This document shows, piece after piece, positions 33,693-42,288 of a stretch of DNA of 64,000 nucleotides; positions within the stretch are counted from its first letter, which is position 1; each line of letters starts with the position of its first letter. Below the pieces are notes generated by a model. That model saw only the letters and a program-made list of their open reading frames with translations, was not told the DNA's origin and ran no database searches. Made by a program: the position numbers and the translations under genes. Location of the stretch: positions 2,046,001 to 2,110,000 of the forward strand of contig NZ_CP155796.1 of the NCBI RefSeq assembly GCF_039729195.1, read 5' to 3'. Source of the DNA: Mycobacterium sp. DL (GTDB taxonomy: Bacteria; Actinomycetota; Actinomycetes; Mycobacteriales; Mycobacteriaceae).

Positions 33693-34460
33693 ATGGAGAT
33701 CGAGGGCAAGAAGGCCGTCGTCGTCGGTGGTGCCTCGGGATTCGGGCGGGCCACCGCGGAGGCTCTCGCCAAGCGCGGCGCGAGTGTGGCGGTGCTGGAC
33801 CGTCCCCAGTCGAACGGCAAGGAAGTGGCCGACGGGATCGGCGGCACCTTCCATGAGGTCGACATCACCGACTTCGACGGCACCGAGGCGGTGCTGGGCA
33901 GTGCGGTCGAGGGACTGGGCGGCCTGCACATCGCCGTCACCACGGCCGGCGGCGGGATCGCCGAGCGCACCGTGAAGAAGGACGGCCCGCACGGCCTGGA
34001 CAGCTTCCGCAAGAGCATCGACCTCAACCTCATCGGGACGTTCAACATCAGCCGGCTGGCCGCCTGGCACATGAGCAAGAACGACCCCGTCGACGAGGAC
34101 GCCGAGGAGCGCGGGGTCATCATCAACACCGCCTCGATCGCGGCGTTCGAAGGGCAGATCGGACAGTTGGCGTACACGGCGTCCAAGGCGGCGATCGCCG
34201 GCATGTGCCTGACGATGGCACGTGATCTGGGCAGCCTGGGCATCCGCGCGCTCGCGATCGCCCCCAGCCTGTTCGCGACCGGCCTGACCGAGGGCATCCC
34301 CGACGAGTTCGCCGCGGTGCTGACCAAGGACGCCGCGTTCCCGAAGCGGCTCGGCAAGCCCGAGGAGTACGCCAAACTCGCGGTGGCGATCGTCGAGAAC
34401 CCGATGCTCAACGGTCAGTGCCTGCGATTGGACGCCGGGCAGCGGTTCGCGCCGAAGTAG
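33693..34460 (+). CDS. short-chain dehydrogenase (3-hydroxyacyl-CoA dehydrogenase type-2-like)
   Basis: 255 residues from ATG 33693 with AAAGGAAG upstream. NAD-binding 'VVVGGASGFGRATAEALAKRGASVAVLDR', catalytic Ser region 'GVIINTASIAAFEGQIGQLAYTASKAAIAGM' (S-x12-Y-x3-K), 'AIAPSLFATGL' and 'LNGQCLRLDAGQRFAPK'. It closely matches the HSD17B10/type-2 HADH branch, which oxidises 3-hydroxyacyl-CoAs or steroid hydroxyls with NAD. Single gene followed by a hairpin at 34469-34507. Confidence 0.9.
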   Translation: MEIEGKKAVVVGGASGFGRATAEALAKRGASVAVLDRPQSNGKEVADGIGGTFHEVDITDFDGTEAVLGSAVEGLGGLHIAVTTAGGGIAERTVKKDGPHGLDSFRKSIDLNLIGTFNISRLAAWHMSKNDPVDEDAEERGVIINTASIAAFEGQIGQLAYTASKAAIAGMCLTMARDLGSLGIRALAIAPSLFATGLTEGIPDEFAAVLTKDAAFPKRLGKPEEYAKLAVAIVENPMLNGQCLRLDAGQRFAPK

Positions 34461-34468
34461 CGGTGTTT

Positions 34469-34507
34469 CGGCGTGATCGTCGTCGGTCAGCGGCGGCGAT
34501 CACGCCG
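34469..34507 (+). terminator. hairpin after the SDR gene
   Basis: CGGCGTGATCG (34469-34479) and CGATCACGCCG (34497-34507) form an 11-bp perfect stem with a 17-nt loop, starting 8 bp after the SDR stop; no U-tract, as is common in mycobacteria. Confidence 0.55.
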
Positions 34508-34514
34508 GCTTCAC

Positions 34515-34520
34515 TAGGCT
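34515..34520 (+). promoter_or_regulatory. -10 box TAGGCT, leaderless start of the poxB-like gene
   Basis: TAGGCT ends 6 nt before GTG 34527, the spacing expected for transcription starting on the start codon. Confidence 0.5.
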
Positions 34521-34526
34521 GGCCGG

Positions 34527-36260
34527 GTGGCTACCGTTGCCGATCACGTCATCGACACCCTGCGAACCAGCGGCATCCGGCGGGTGTACGGCTTACCGGG
34601 CGACAGCCTCAACGGCTTCACCGATGCGCTGCGCCGCTCCGACGGCATGTCGTGGGAACACGTGCGGCACGAGGAGACCGCGGCGTTCGCGGCCGCTGCG
34701 GAGGCCGCGCTGACCGGACAGTTGACGGTGTGTGCGGGCAGTTGCGGACCGGGCAACCTGCACCTGATCAACGGACTGTTCGACGCGCAGCGCAGTCGGG
34801 TGCCGGTGCTGGCCTTCGCGGCACACATCCCGCGCAGTGAGATCGGCTCCGGCTACTTCCAGGAGACACACCCGCAGGAGCTGTTCCGCGAGTGCAGTGT
34901 CTACTGCGAGATGGTCAGCACCCCCGAGATGTTGCCGCGCATCCTGCACATGGCCATGCGGGCCGCGGTCGAGGAACGCGGGGTGGCCGTCGTCGTGATC
35001 CCGGGAGAGATCTTTCTGCAGAAGGCGGACGCCAGCGCGTGGCAGCGGCCTGTGACCGCGACCCGTTCGGTGATCCGCCCCGACGACGCATCGCTGCGGC
35101 ACGCCGCGGAGATGCTCAACGACGCACGGGCCGTCACCATTCTCGGCGGTGCCGGCGTCGAGGGCGCCCACGATGCGCTCGTGCAGGCGGCCGCGACGCT
35201 GCAGGCCCCGGTGGTACACGCGTTGCGGGGCAAGGAGTTCATCGAGTACGACAACCCCTACGACGTCGGGATGACAGGTCTGCTCGGTTTCGCCTCCGGC
35301 TACAAGGCCATCAAGGAAGCCGACACGCTGCTGATGTTGGGTACCGACTTCCCTTATCAGCAGTTCTATCCCGACCACGCGAAGGTCATCCAGGTCGATA
35401 TCCGCGGCGCGCACCTCGGCCGCCGCACACCGGTCGACCTCGGCCTGGTCGGCACGGTCGGCGACACGCTGGCTGCACTGCAGCCGATGCTGCGGCAGAA
35501 GACCGACACCGCGCACCTGGACCGCTCGCGCAAGCACTACCGCAAGACGCGAAAGACGCTCGACGACCTCGCGGTCAACGACCGCGACAAGACACCGATA
35601 CGTCCGGAATACGTTGCCGGACTGGTGAACACGCTGTCCTCCGATGACGCGGTGTTCACCGCCGATGTGGGTTCGCCGGTGGTGTGGGCGGCTCGGTATC
35701 TGGCGATGAACGGCAGACGCCGGCTCATCGGATCGTTCAACCACGGCACCATGGCCTGCGCACTGCCGCTCGCGATCGGAGCCCAGACGGCGTTTCCGGA
35801 CCGGCAGGTGGTGGCGCTGGCCGGCGACGGTGGTCTGACCATGGGCTTCGGCGAGTTGCTGACGCTGATCCAGAACCGGCTGCCGGTCAAGGTCGTGGTG
35901 TTCAACAACTCGTCGCTGAACTTCGTCGAACTCGAGATGAAGGCCGCCGGGATCGTCAACTTCGGTACCGAGCTGACCAACCCGGACTTTGCCGCGGTCG
36001 CCCAGTCGATGGGAGTCTTCGGTCGCCGGGTCGAGCGGCCCGCCGACCTGGAGCAGGCGCTGGTCGATGCATTCGCTGTCAGCGGGCCGGCTGTCATCGA
36101 TGTCGTCACCGCCCGCCAGGAACTGTCGATCCCGCCCGCGATCACCGCCGAGCAGGCGAAGGGATTCTCGCTGTACGCGATCCGGACCATCCTGGCGGGC
36201 CGGTCCGACGAGTTGCTCGACCTCGTCACCACCAACGTCGCCCGGCGTCTGCTGGACTGA
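34527..36260 (+). CDS. poxB: ThDP-dependent pyruvate dehydrogenase (quinone)/pyruvate oxidase
   Basis: 577 residues. Three-domain ThDP enzyme: Pyr domain with catalytic Glu region 'VRHEETAAFAAAAEAALTG' and 'GSCGPGNLHLINGLFDAQRSRVPVLAF'; central FAD/nucleotide domain ('AVTILGGAGVEGAHDALVQAA'); PP domain with 'ALAGDGGLTMGFGELLTLIQNRLPVKVVVFNN' (GDG-x~25-NN motif). The C-terminal ~30 residues 'GFSLYAIRTILAGRSDELLDLV' resemble the membrane-binding tail of E. coli PoxB. It would decarboxylate pyruvate to acetate and pass electrons to quinone at the membrane. Alone on its transcript. Confidence 0.88.
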   Translation: MATVADHVIDTLRTSGIRRVYGLPGDSLNGFTDALRRSDGMSWEHVRHEETAAFAAAAEAALTGQLTVCAGSCGPGNLHLINGLFDAQRSRVPVLAFAAHIPRSEIGSGYFQETHPQELFRECSVYCEMVSTPEMLPRILHMAMRAAVEERGVAVVVIPGEIFLQKADASAWQRPVTATRSVIRPDDASLRHAAEMLNDARAVTILGGAGVEGAHDALVQAAATLQAPVVHALRGKEFIEYDNPYDVGMTGLLGFASGYKAIKEADTLLMLGTDFPYQQFYPDHAKVIQVDIRGAHLGRRTPVDLGLVGTVGDTLAALQPMLRQKTDTAHLDRSRKHYRKTRKTLDDLAVNDRDKTPIRPEYVAGLVNTLSSDDAVFTADVGSPVVWAARYLAMNGRRRLIGSFNHGTMACALPLAIGAQTAFPDRQVVALAGDGGLTMGFGELLTLIQNRLPVKVVVFNNSSLNFVELEMKAAGIVNFGTELTNPDFAAVAQSMGVFGRRVERPADLEQALVDAFAVSGPAVIDVVTARQELSIPPAITAEQAKGFSLYAIRTILAGRSDELLDLVTTNVARRLLD

Positions 36261-36306
36261 TCTGCCCAGTCTGCACACTTTTCGAGCCGATCGCGGTCCG
36301 CGGGAC

Positions 36307-36312
36307 TAAAGT
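36307..36312 (+). promoter_or_regulatory. -10 box TAAAGT, leaderless start of the lipoprotein gene
   Basis: TAAAGT ends 6 nt before ATG 36319; no ribosome-binding site is visible. Confidence 0.5.
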
Positions 36313-36318
36313 TTGCCC

Positions 36319-37689
36319 ATGCGAACCAGTCTGTGCTCGGCGTCGGCCACCGTCGCGGTCTTGCTCGCTGGATGCGGATCCAGCCCGCAGGTGCCCGCCG
36401 ATTCCGGCTCACCGTCGGAGCGCAATGCCACGTCGCCGGATACCAGCAGGGTCCAGATCAACGGCGACGCGTCCGATCCGGTCAACCAGATTGCGATGCA
36501 GGCCATCGCTGACCTCGAATCCTATTGGGGTGAAAACTATCCCGAGCTCTACGGGGACGAGTTCGCCCCGATCGAGGGGGGTTACTACGCCGCCTACCCG
36601 TCATCGGGGGAGGTGCCGCCGTGCGCGACGGATCCCGGCGACGTCGCGGGAAACGCGTACTACTGCTACACCAAAGACGTGATCGCCTGGGACGCAGAGG
36701 GATTGCTTCCCGAACTGGCAGACAAGTTCGGCGATTTCGTCATCCCTGTCGTGATGGCTCATGAGTTCGGACACGCGATCCAGGGCCGTTCGGACTTCAC
36801 CGCCCGCACCGTCACCAAGGAGCTGCAAGCCGACTGTTTTGCCGGTGCCTGGTCCCGACATGCCCAGGACAACAACATCTTCGAAGTCAACGCCGCGCAA
36901 CTCGACAGCGCGCTGGCCGGAATCCTGGAGCTGCGCGACTCGCCGGGCACCAGCAAGATGGACCCCAACGCCCACGGCAGCGGTTTCGACCGCGTCAGCG
37001 CATTCCAGGACGGCTACGACAACGGGACCGAAGCGTGCAAGGGATATCGCGACGACAACCCGATGGTCCTGGCGTTGCCCTTCAACGACGAGGAGGATGC
37101 GGCCAACCGGGGCAACGCACCGTACGACTACGTGGTGAACACCGTGCCCTACGACCTGGAGGATTACTGGACCCAGGCGTACCCCGCGGTCACCGACGGG
37201 CAGAGTTGGGTGCCGGTGCGCGGTCTGGAACCGTTCGACCCCGACTACCCGCCGCGTTGTGGCAGACAGAGCGCCGAGGGCTACGCGTTGTTCTACTGCG
37301 TCCCGGAAGATTACATCGGTTGGGACAACAAGTTCGCGATGCGCCAGGTGTACCGGCAGGGTGGTGACTACGCTGTGGCGACGCTGCTGGCCACACAGTA
37401 CGGTCTGGCCGCCCTCGAGCGGCTGGGCGATCAATCGGACGAGCAGACCTCCACGCTTCGAAGTGACTGTCTCGCAGGCGCTTACACCGCCAGTGTGATT
37501 CTCTACAACCGACCCGACACCAGCACCTTCAGGATCTCGCCCGGTGACCTCGACGAGGCCATCACGGCGCTGCTGGTGTTCCGCGGCGACGGCGACGTCG
37601 ATCGCCAAGGTGCCGGCTTCACGCGGGTGCGCGCGTTCCGGGCCGGCGTGATGGACGGTGTGGAGCCCTGTCTTTCTCTACGGCCCTGA
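36319..37689 (+). CDS. lipoprotein with neutral zinc metallopeptidase domain
   Basis: 456 residues from ATG 36319. Signal peptide with lipobox 'AVLLAGC' (Cys about residue 20), so exported and lipid-anchored. Zinc site 'VMAHEFGHAIQGRSD' (H-E-x2-H) and the downstream 'ELQADCFAGAW' fit the putative neutral zinc metallopeptidase family (YpfJ-like). The C-terminal half repeats the layout ('GLEPFDPDYPPRCG', 'YGLAALERLGDQSDEQTSTLRSDCLAGAYTASV') but lacks an HExxH, so it is a degenerate second copy. Function in the cell envelope unknown. Confidence 0.82.
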   Translation: MRTSLCSASATVAVLLAGCGSSPQVPADSGSPSERNATSPDTSRVQINGDASDPVNQIAMQAIADLESYWGENYPELYGDEFAPIEGGYYAAYPSSGEVPPCATDPGDVAGNAYYCYTKDVIAWDAEGLLPELADKFGDFVIPVVMAHEFGHAIQGRSDFTARTVTKELQADCFAGAWSRHAQDNNIFEVNAAQLDSALAGILELRDSPGTSKMDPNAHGSGFDRVSAFQDGYDNGTEACKGYRDDNPMVLALPFNDEEDAANRGNAPYDYVVNTVPYDLEDYWTQAYPAVTDGQSWVPVRGLEPFDPDYPPRCGRQSAEGYALFYCVPEDYIGWDNKFAMRQVYRQGGDYAVATLLATQYGLAALERLGDQSDEQTSTLRSDCLAGAYTASVILYNRPDTSTFRISPGDLDEAITALLVFRGDGDVDRQGAGFTRVRAFRAGVMDGVEPCLSLRP

Positions 37690-37729
37690 TGTGCTCCGCT
37701 TCCATGCCAGCACCTGACACCATGGCGGC

Positions 37730-38782
37730 ATGCCTGTCGACGTGACACTGACCGAGGCCGAGCAGGCCGCGCTGCAATCGTGGGTCCGCCGCACCGGGCT
37801 CGGTTCGACGGTCAGCGACGTCGAACCCCTCACCGGCGGCTCGCAGAACATCGTCGTCCGGCTGTGTGTCGACGGGCGACCGATGGTGTTGCGGAGGCCA
37901 CCGGCACACCCGCGGCCGACGAGTGACAACACGATGCGCCGGGAGATCGCCGTGCTGGGGACACTGGCCGGCACCACCGTGCCGCACCCGGGCCTGATCG
38001 CCGGCTGCGAGGACCTCGACGTGCTGGGTGTGGTCTTCTATCTGATGGAGGCCGTTGACGGCTTCAACCCGGGCAACGAGACCGACGAGACCTATGTCCG
38101 CGATGCCGGGATGCGGCACCGGGTCGGACTGTCCTATGCGGCCGGACTCGGACGATTGGGGACCGTGTCCTGGGAGAACAGTCCGCTGGCCGACATCAAA
38201 CGCCCGGGATCCTTTCTGGCACGGCAGGTTCCGCAGTTCATGCGGTTGCTCGAGAGCTACCGCCACGAGCACTACGCACCCGAATCGTTCCCGTCGGTCG
38301 GTGCGCTCGCCCAGTGGCTGGAATCGCAGCGTCCGCCGGACACCGAGCCCGGCGTCATGCACGGTGATGCCCATCTGAACAACGTGTTGCTGCGGCGCGA
38401 TGCGCCGGAACTGGCCGCGTTCATCGATTGGGAGATGTGCACCGTCGGGGACCCGCTGCTCGATCTCGGCTGGATGCTGGTGTGCTGGCCCGACGGTCCC
38501 AACCCGATCAACGCCGGCGCGCAACTCGCCGCGCTGGGCGGGTTGGCGACGCGTGGCGAGCTGATCGAGGCATACGTGGCGGCGGGCGGGCGCCGCACCG
38601 CACGGTTGGACTGGTATGTCGCGATGGCATGTTTCAAGCTCGCCATCGTCATCGAGGGAACCTGGTCGCGTTTCCTGGCCGGGCAGGCCAGTTCGGAAGC
38701 CGGCGAGCGACTGCACGCCTCGGCGCAGAACCTCATCGAGCTCGGCACCCGGGTGGCCAGAGGGGACAACCCGTTCGTGTGA
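37730..38782 (+). CDS. APH/FadE36-type phosphotransferase family protein
   Basis: 350 residues, ATG 37730. Aminoglycoside-phosphotransferase fold: 'GGSQNIVVRLCVDGRPMVLRRPP' (nucleotide lobe), 'REIAVLGTL', Brenner motif 'MHGDAHLNNVLLR' (catalytic Asp) and 'AFIDWEMCTVGDPLLDLGW' (metal-binding Asp). Similar mycobacterial proteins stand beside acyl-CoA dehydrogenases and resemble the N-terminal kinase domain of ACAD10/11, which phosphorylates 4-hydroxyacyl-CoAs; no ACAD is adjacent here. The intact protein contrasts with the truncated family remnant at 23477. Confidence 0.83.
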   Translation: MPVDVTLTEAEQAALQSWVRRTGLGSTVSDVEPLTGGSQNIVVRLCVDGRPMVLRRPPAHPRPTSDNTMRREIAVLGTLAGTTVPHPGLIAGCEDLDVLGVVFYLMEAVDGFNPGNETDETYVRDAGMRHRVGLSYAAGLGRLGTVSWENSPLADIKRPGSFLARQVPQFMRLLESYRHEHYAPESFPSVGALAQWLESQRPPDTEPGVMHGDAHLNNVLLRRDAPELAAFIDWEMCTVGDPLLDLGWMLVCWPDGPNPINAGAQLAALGGLATRGELIEAYVAAGGRRTARLDWYVAMACFKLAIVIEGTWSRFLAGQASSEAGERLHASAQNLIELGTRVARGDNPFV

Positions 38783-38845
38783 CCGAACCGCCCGGGCTCG
38801 CATGGCCACGTTGCAAATCTCGCGGATCCGGTTGATCCTTCAGGT

Positions 38846-39826
38846 GTGGCAGGCGACGACAACACTGCGCGGCGGGTGGACCGGCTCGGACTCGGCCTGG
38901 CCGCACTGGGGCGCCCGGCGTACCTGACGAGCGGGCGCGACCAGGATGTCGGTGAGCACCGATCGGTCGACGAGATGCGTTCCCGGACAGCCGAAGTCCT
39001 GGATGCGGCCTACGCCGGCGGGATCCGCTACGTCGACGCCGCACGCTCGTACGGCCGGTCCGAGGAGTTCCTGTCGGATTGGCTGAACTCCAGGCCCGAT
39101 GTCACCGACGTCCATGTGGCGTCGAAGTGGGGGTACCGCTACGTCGGTCGGTGGCGGCTGGACTCGCCGGTGCACGAGGTCAAAGAACACACCCTTGATG
39201 CGTTCACGACACAGTGGCGCGAGAGCCGGGGACTACTGGGCGACCGACTCCGGATCTACCAGGTCCATTCGGTGACCGAGGAGAGCCCGGTGCTCAGCGA
39301 CCCCGACCTGCAGAATGCGCTCGCGGGCCTGCGTGACAGCGGGATCTCCGTCGGCTTGTCCACCTCGGGCCCCCACCAGGCGGCGGTCGTGCGCGCTGCG
39401 CTGGCGATGAACATCAACGGGACACCGCTGTTCTCCGTGGTTCAGTCGACGTGGAACCTGCTGGAGACCTCTGTCGCGTCGGCGCTCGCCGAGGCGCACG
39501 CCGCGGGTGTCGCCGTCGTGGTCAAGGAGGTCTTCGCGAACGGCCGGCTTGCGCCCGGCGGCACCGACCCGGCGGCCGGGGTGCAGAAGGCGGCCCGGAT
39601 GGCCACCGACCTGGGGGTCGGCATCGACCAGCTCGCTGTTGCCGCTGCGGTGTCGCAACCCTGGTCGCCACGGGTGCTCTCGGGCGCGGTCACGGTGTCG
39701 CAGGTGCAGTCACACATCGCCGGTGCCGACCTCGTTGTCCCTGCGGAGATCCTCGACGCGCTGAGCGGATTGTCCGAGGATCCGGTCCAATACTGGGCCG
39801 CCCGCTCCCGACGCCCGTGGGCCTAG
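38846..39826 (+). CDS. aldo/keto reductase
   Basis: 326 residues from GTG 38846. AKR catalytic tetrad is visible: 'GIRYVDAARSYGRSEEFL' (Asp, Tyr), 'VASKWGY' (Lys) and 'YQVHSV' (His). TIM-barrel NADPH-dependent carbonyl reductase family, of the kind seen with D-threo-aldose 1-dehydrogenase or YghZ-like proteins. Its stop TAG (39824-39826) is 2 bp from the target duplication of the insertion sequence, so the IS landed just outside the gene and does not disrupt it. Confidence 0.88.
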   Translation: MAGDDNTARRVDRLGLGLAALGRPAYLTSGRDQDVGEHRSVDEMRSRTAEVLDAAYAGGIRYVDAARSYGRSEEFLSDWLNSRPDVTDVHVASKWGYRYVGRWRLDSPVHEVKEHTLDAFTTQWRESRGLLGDRLRIYQVHSVTEESPVLSDPDLQNALAGLRDSGISVGLSTSGPHQAAVVRAALAMNINGTPLFSVVQSTWNLLETSVASALAEAHAAGVAVVVKEVFANGRLAPGGTDPAAGVQKAARMATDLGVGIDQLAVAAAVSQPWSPRVLSGAVTVSQVQSHIAGADLVVPAEILDALSGLSEDPVQYWAARSRRPWA

Positions 39827-39827
39827 G

Positions 39828-39833
39828 CCTAGA
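39828..39833 (+). repeat. target-site duplication CCTAGA, left copy
   Basis: Identical to 40925-40930. The minus-strand TAG within it (39829-39831) is the stop codon of the transposase. Confidence 0.8.
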
Positions 39834-40818
39834 TGTACTGACCTGAGAGGTTAGGTAAGCGGCTGGCGGGTGCTTGACCCTTGAGTGAGGTGTGGCCGCG
39901 GTGGTGATTGTAGTGATGCACCCAGAGCGGGAACTCGGCGCAACGTTCGGCGTCGCTGGTGTAGAGCCGCACGTAGGCCCATTCATCGGCAAGGGTGCGG
40001 TGAAATCGCTCCACCTTGCCGTTGGTCTGCGGTCGATAGGGTCGGGTCCTGCGATGCTTGATGTCGCCGAGCGCATCACGGAACGCGTGCGATCTGTAGC
40101 AGGAGCCATTGTCGGTCAACACATTTCGCACAGCGATGCCGTTCTCTAGGAACCAGGCGTTGGCCCGGGTCCAGAACTCTGCGGCGGTTTCTTTGCGTTC
40201 ATCTGTCAGCATTTCCGAGTAGGCCAGCCGGGAGTGGGCATCAAGGGCGGTGTGCAGAAAGTGATAGCCGCGCACCGGGTTGCGGTACTTGCTGAAGACC
40301 CCGCTGCTCTTGTCGGCGTTGGAGTTGCGGTTGCCCGCCGTGCGGCCCAGTTTGCGCCAGCCGCCGCCGGCGGGGATCTTGCCGAGTTTCTTGACATCGA
40401 CATGCACCAGATCGCCGGGAGCAGCGGACTCCATTCGGCGGATGACACGCCCCGTCGGGCGGTCCAGCCATCGCAATCGCGCGACTCGGTAGCGGCGTAA
40501 GACCCGATGCACCGTGGACACGTTGAGGCCCAGCAGATAGGCGATTCGGGCCGGGCCCCACCGGCGCAGCACCCGGACTTTGATGATGCGGCGTTCGGTG
40601 CGCGTCGGGGTCTGATTGGGGCTGCGATGGGGCCGTGAGCTGCGGTCAGCCATCCCAGCCGGCCCCTCCTGGCGGTAGCGCTGCGCCCACCGCTGGGCGG
40701 TGGTGACCGCGACCTGGAACCGTTCGGCGGCTCGGCGCAGCGACCAGCCGTCCTCAACAATGCAACGAGCCAGGCGCAGGCGACCGGTTTCTGACAGCGG
40801 GGCGTTACGGTGGACCAC
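39829..40818 (-). CDS. IS481-family transposase
   Basis: 329 residues from GTG 40818, chosen for the GGAGG 7 nt upstream; the frame is open 16 codons further. Helix-turn-helix region 'LRRAAERFQVAVTTAQRWAQRY' and a second one with 'IAYLLGLNVSTVHRVLRRYRV', then the rve/DDE core: 'LVHVDVKKLGKIP' (Asp 1), 'VLTDNGSCYRS' (Asp 2), 'YRPQTNGKVERFHRTLADEW' (Glu). All three catalytic residues are present, so it may be active. The stop codon lies outside the element, in the duplicated target CTAG, so the protein end depends on the insertion site. Confidence 0.92.
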   Translation of the reverse strand: MVHRNAPLSETGRLRLARCIVEDGWSLRRAAERFQVAVTTAQRWAQRYRQEGPAGMADRSSRPHRSPNQTPTRTERRIIKVRVLRRWGPARIAYLLGLNVSTVHRVLRRYRVARLRWLDRPTGRVIRRMESAAPGDLVHVDVKKLGKIPAGGGWRKLGRTAGNRNSNADKSSGVFSKYRNPVRGYHFLHTALDAHSRLAYSEMLTDERKETAAEFWTRANAWFLENGIAVRNVLTDNGSCYRSHAFRDALGDIKHRRTRPYRPQTNGKVERFHRTLADEWAYVRLYTSDAERCAEFPLWVHHYNHHRGHTSLKGQAPASRLPNLSGQYI

Positions 40819-40924
40819 GAAGACCTCCAGAGTGAGTGGTGTGTTCCTAGACAGCTCGCACTTCACTCGGAGGTCTTCTTCATGTCACCACGCCACGCCG
40901 TCCCTAACGTCCGTGGTCGGTACA
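39834..40924. mobile_element. complete IS481-family insertion sequence (1091 bp)
   Basis: Bounded by terminal inverted repeats that begin TGTAC: left 39834-39855 and the reverse complement of 40903-40924 agree at 17 of 22 positions. Direct repeats CCTAGA occur immediately outside at 39828-39833 and 40925-40930. A 6-bp NCTAGN target duplication is the known habit of IS481 itself. One transposase gene on the minus strand fills the element, which appears intact. Confidence 0.88.
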
Positions 40925-40930
40925 CCTAGA
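40925..40930 (+). repeat. target-site duplication CCTAGA, right copy
   Basis: Direct repeat of 39828-39833, flanking the right terminal inverted repeat of the IS481-family element. Confidence 0.8.
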
Positions 40931-41051
40931 CCAGCGGTGAGGTTTTCGCCGATGACGTTTGGCCGGCACCCGGGCTGCCTACTCTCGGTGAGAGGGCACG
41001 CGATCGCATCGGAGATCCTGCTGCGGACAACGCGAGTCCGGCGGGAGAATC

Positions 41052-42269
41052 ATGAGTGGCAACCGGATCGTTGTCTACAAGGGCCCAGGCGAAGTGGCGG
41101 TCGAATCGATCGACTATCCCAAACTCGAGGTCCCGGCCGAAGTGGCCAGTGCGATGGGTATGAGTCGCAAAGCAGACCACGGCGTCATCCTCAAGTGTGT
41201 GTCGACCAACATCTGCGGATCTGATCAACACATGGTGCGCGGCCGCACCACCGCGCCTGTCGGGCAGACTCTCGGACACGAGATCACCGGCGAGATCATC
41301 GAAAAAGGCTCTGACGTCCAGTTTCTCGAGGTCGGTGACATCTGCTCGGTGCCGTTCAACATCGCCTGCGGCCGGTGCCGGAACTGCCGTGAGCGGCAGA
41401 CCGGGATCTGTCTGAACGTCAACCCGGCGCGCGCCGGATCCGCCTACGGCTACGTCGACATGGGCGGCTGGCTCGGCGGTCAGGCCGACTACGTGTTCGT
41501 TCCCTTCGCGGACTTCAACCTCCTGAAGTTCCCCGACCGGGACGCGGCGCTGGCAAAGATCCGCGACCTCACGATGCTGTCGGATATCTTTCCGACCGGA
41601 TACCACGGCGCCAAAACCTCCGGTGTGACAACGGGATCCACGGTGTACGTCGCCGGTGCCGGACCTGTCGGGTTGGCCGCCGCGTACTCGGCCCAACTGT
41701 TGGGCGCCGCGGTCGTCATCGTCGGCGATCTGAACGCCGACCGACTCAAGCAGGCGGAATCGTTCGGCTGCGCGACGGTCGACATCAGCGCTGATGCGAC
41801 GCTGGAGGACCAGATCGCCGACATCCTGAACACCAACGAGGTGGATTGTGCGGTCGACGCGGTGGGATTCGAGGCCAGCGGGCACGGCCACAACGCGGGG
41901 GAGCAGCCGGCCGCGGTGCTCAACTCGATCATGAGTGTCACCCGTGCCGGCGGCAGTCTCGGTATTCCCGGTCTTTACGTCACCGGTGATCCCGGCGCCG
42001 CCGACCCCGACGCCAAGGACGGCACGCTGAAGGTCCGGTTGGGGCTGGGGTGGGCCAAGAGCCACAGCTTCTACACCGGTCAGTGTCCGGTGCTGTCGTA
42101 CAACAGGGGCTTGATGATGAGCATCCTGCACGACAAGGCGCACATCGCCGACGCCGTCAACGCCACCGTCATCTCGCTGGACGACGCTCCTCGCGGGTAC
42201 GCCGAGTTCGACTCCGGGGTGGCGGAGAAGTTCGTCCTCGATCCGCATGGGATGGTGCCCGCAGCCTGA
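41052..42269 (+). CDS. fdhA: zinc alcohol dehydrogenase, glutathione-independent formaldehyde dehydrogenase type
   Basis: 405 residues, ATG 41052 with GGGAG upstream. Catalytic zinc ligands 'NICGSDQHM' and 'LGHEITGE'; structural zinc loop 'ACGRCRNCRERQTGIC' (four Cys); NAD-binding 'VYVAGAGPVGLAAAYSAQLLGA'; the ~20-residue insertion 'SAYGYVDMGGWLGGQADYV' and the C-terminal 'GWAKSHSFYTGQCPV' are typical of Pseudomonas-type FdhA, which holds NAD tightly and oxidises formaldehyde or dismutates aldehydes. It starts about 120 bp after the IS, so its old promoter may have been displaced by the insertion. The fdhA name is by similarity. Confidence 0.87.
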   Translation: MSGNRIVVYKGPGEVAVESIDYPKLEVPAEVASAMGMSRKADHGVILKCVSTNICGSDQHMVRGRTTAPVGQTLGHEITGEIIEKGSDVQFLEVGDICSVPFNIACGRCRNCRERQTGICLNVNPARAGSAYGYVDMGGWLGGQADYVFVPFADFNLLKFPDRDAALAKIRDLTMLSDIFPTGYHGAKTSGVTTGSTVYVAGAGPVGLAAAYSAQLLGAAVVIVGDLNADRLKQAESFGCATVDISADATLEDQIADILNTNEVDCAVDAVGFEASGHGHNAGEQPAAVLNSIMSVTRAGGSLGIPGLYVTGDPGAADPDAKDGTLKVRLGLGWAKSHSFYTGQCPVLSYNRGLMMSILHDKAHIADAVNATVISLDDAPRGYAEFDSGVAEKFVLDPHGMVPAA

Positions 42270-42288
42270 GCCGCGATCGGCCGACAGT

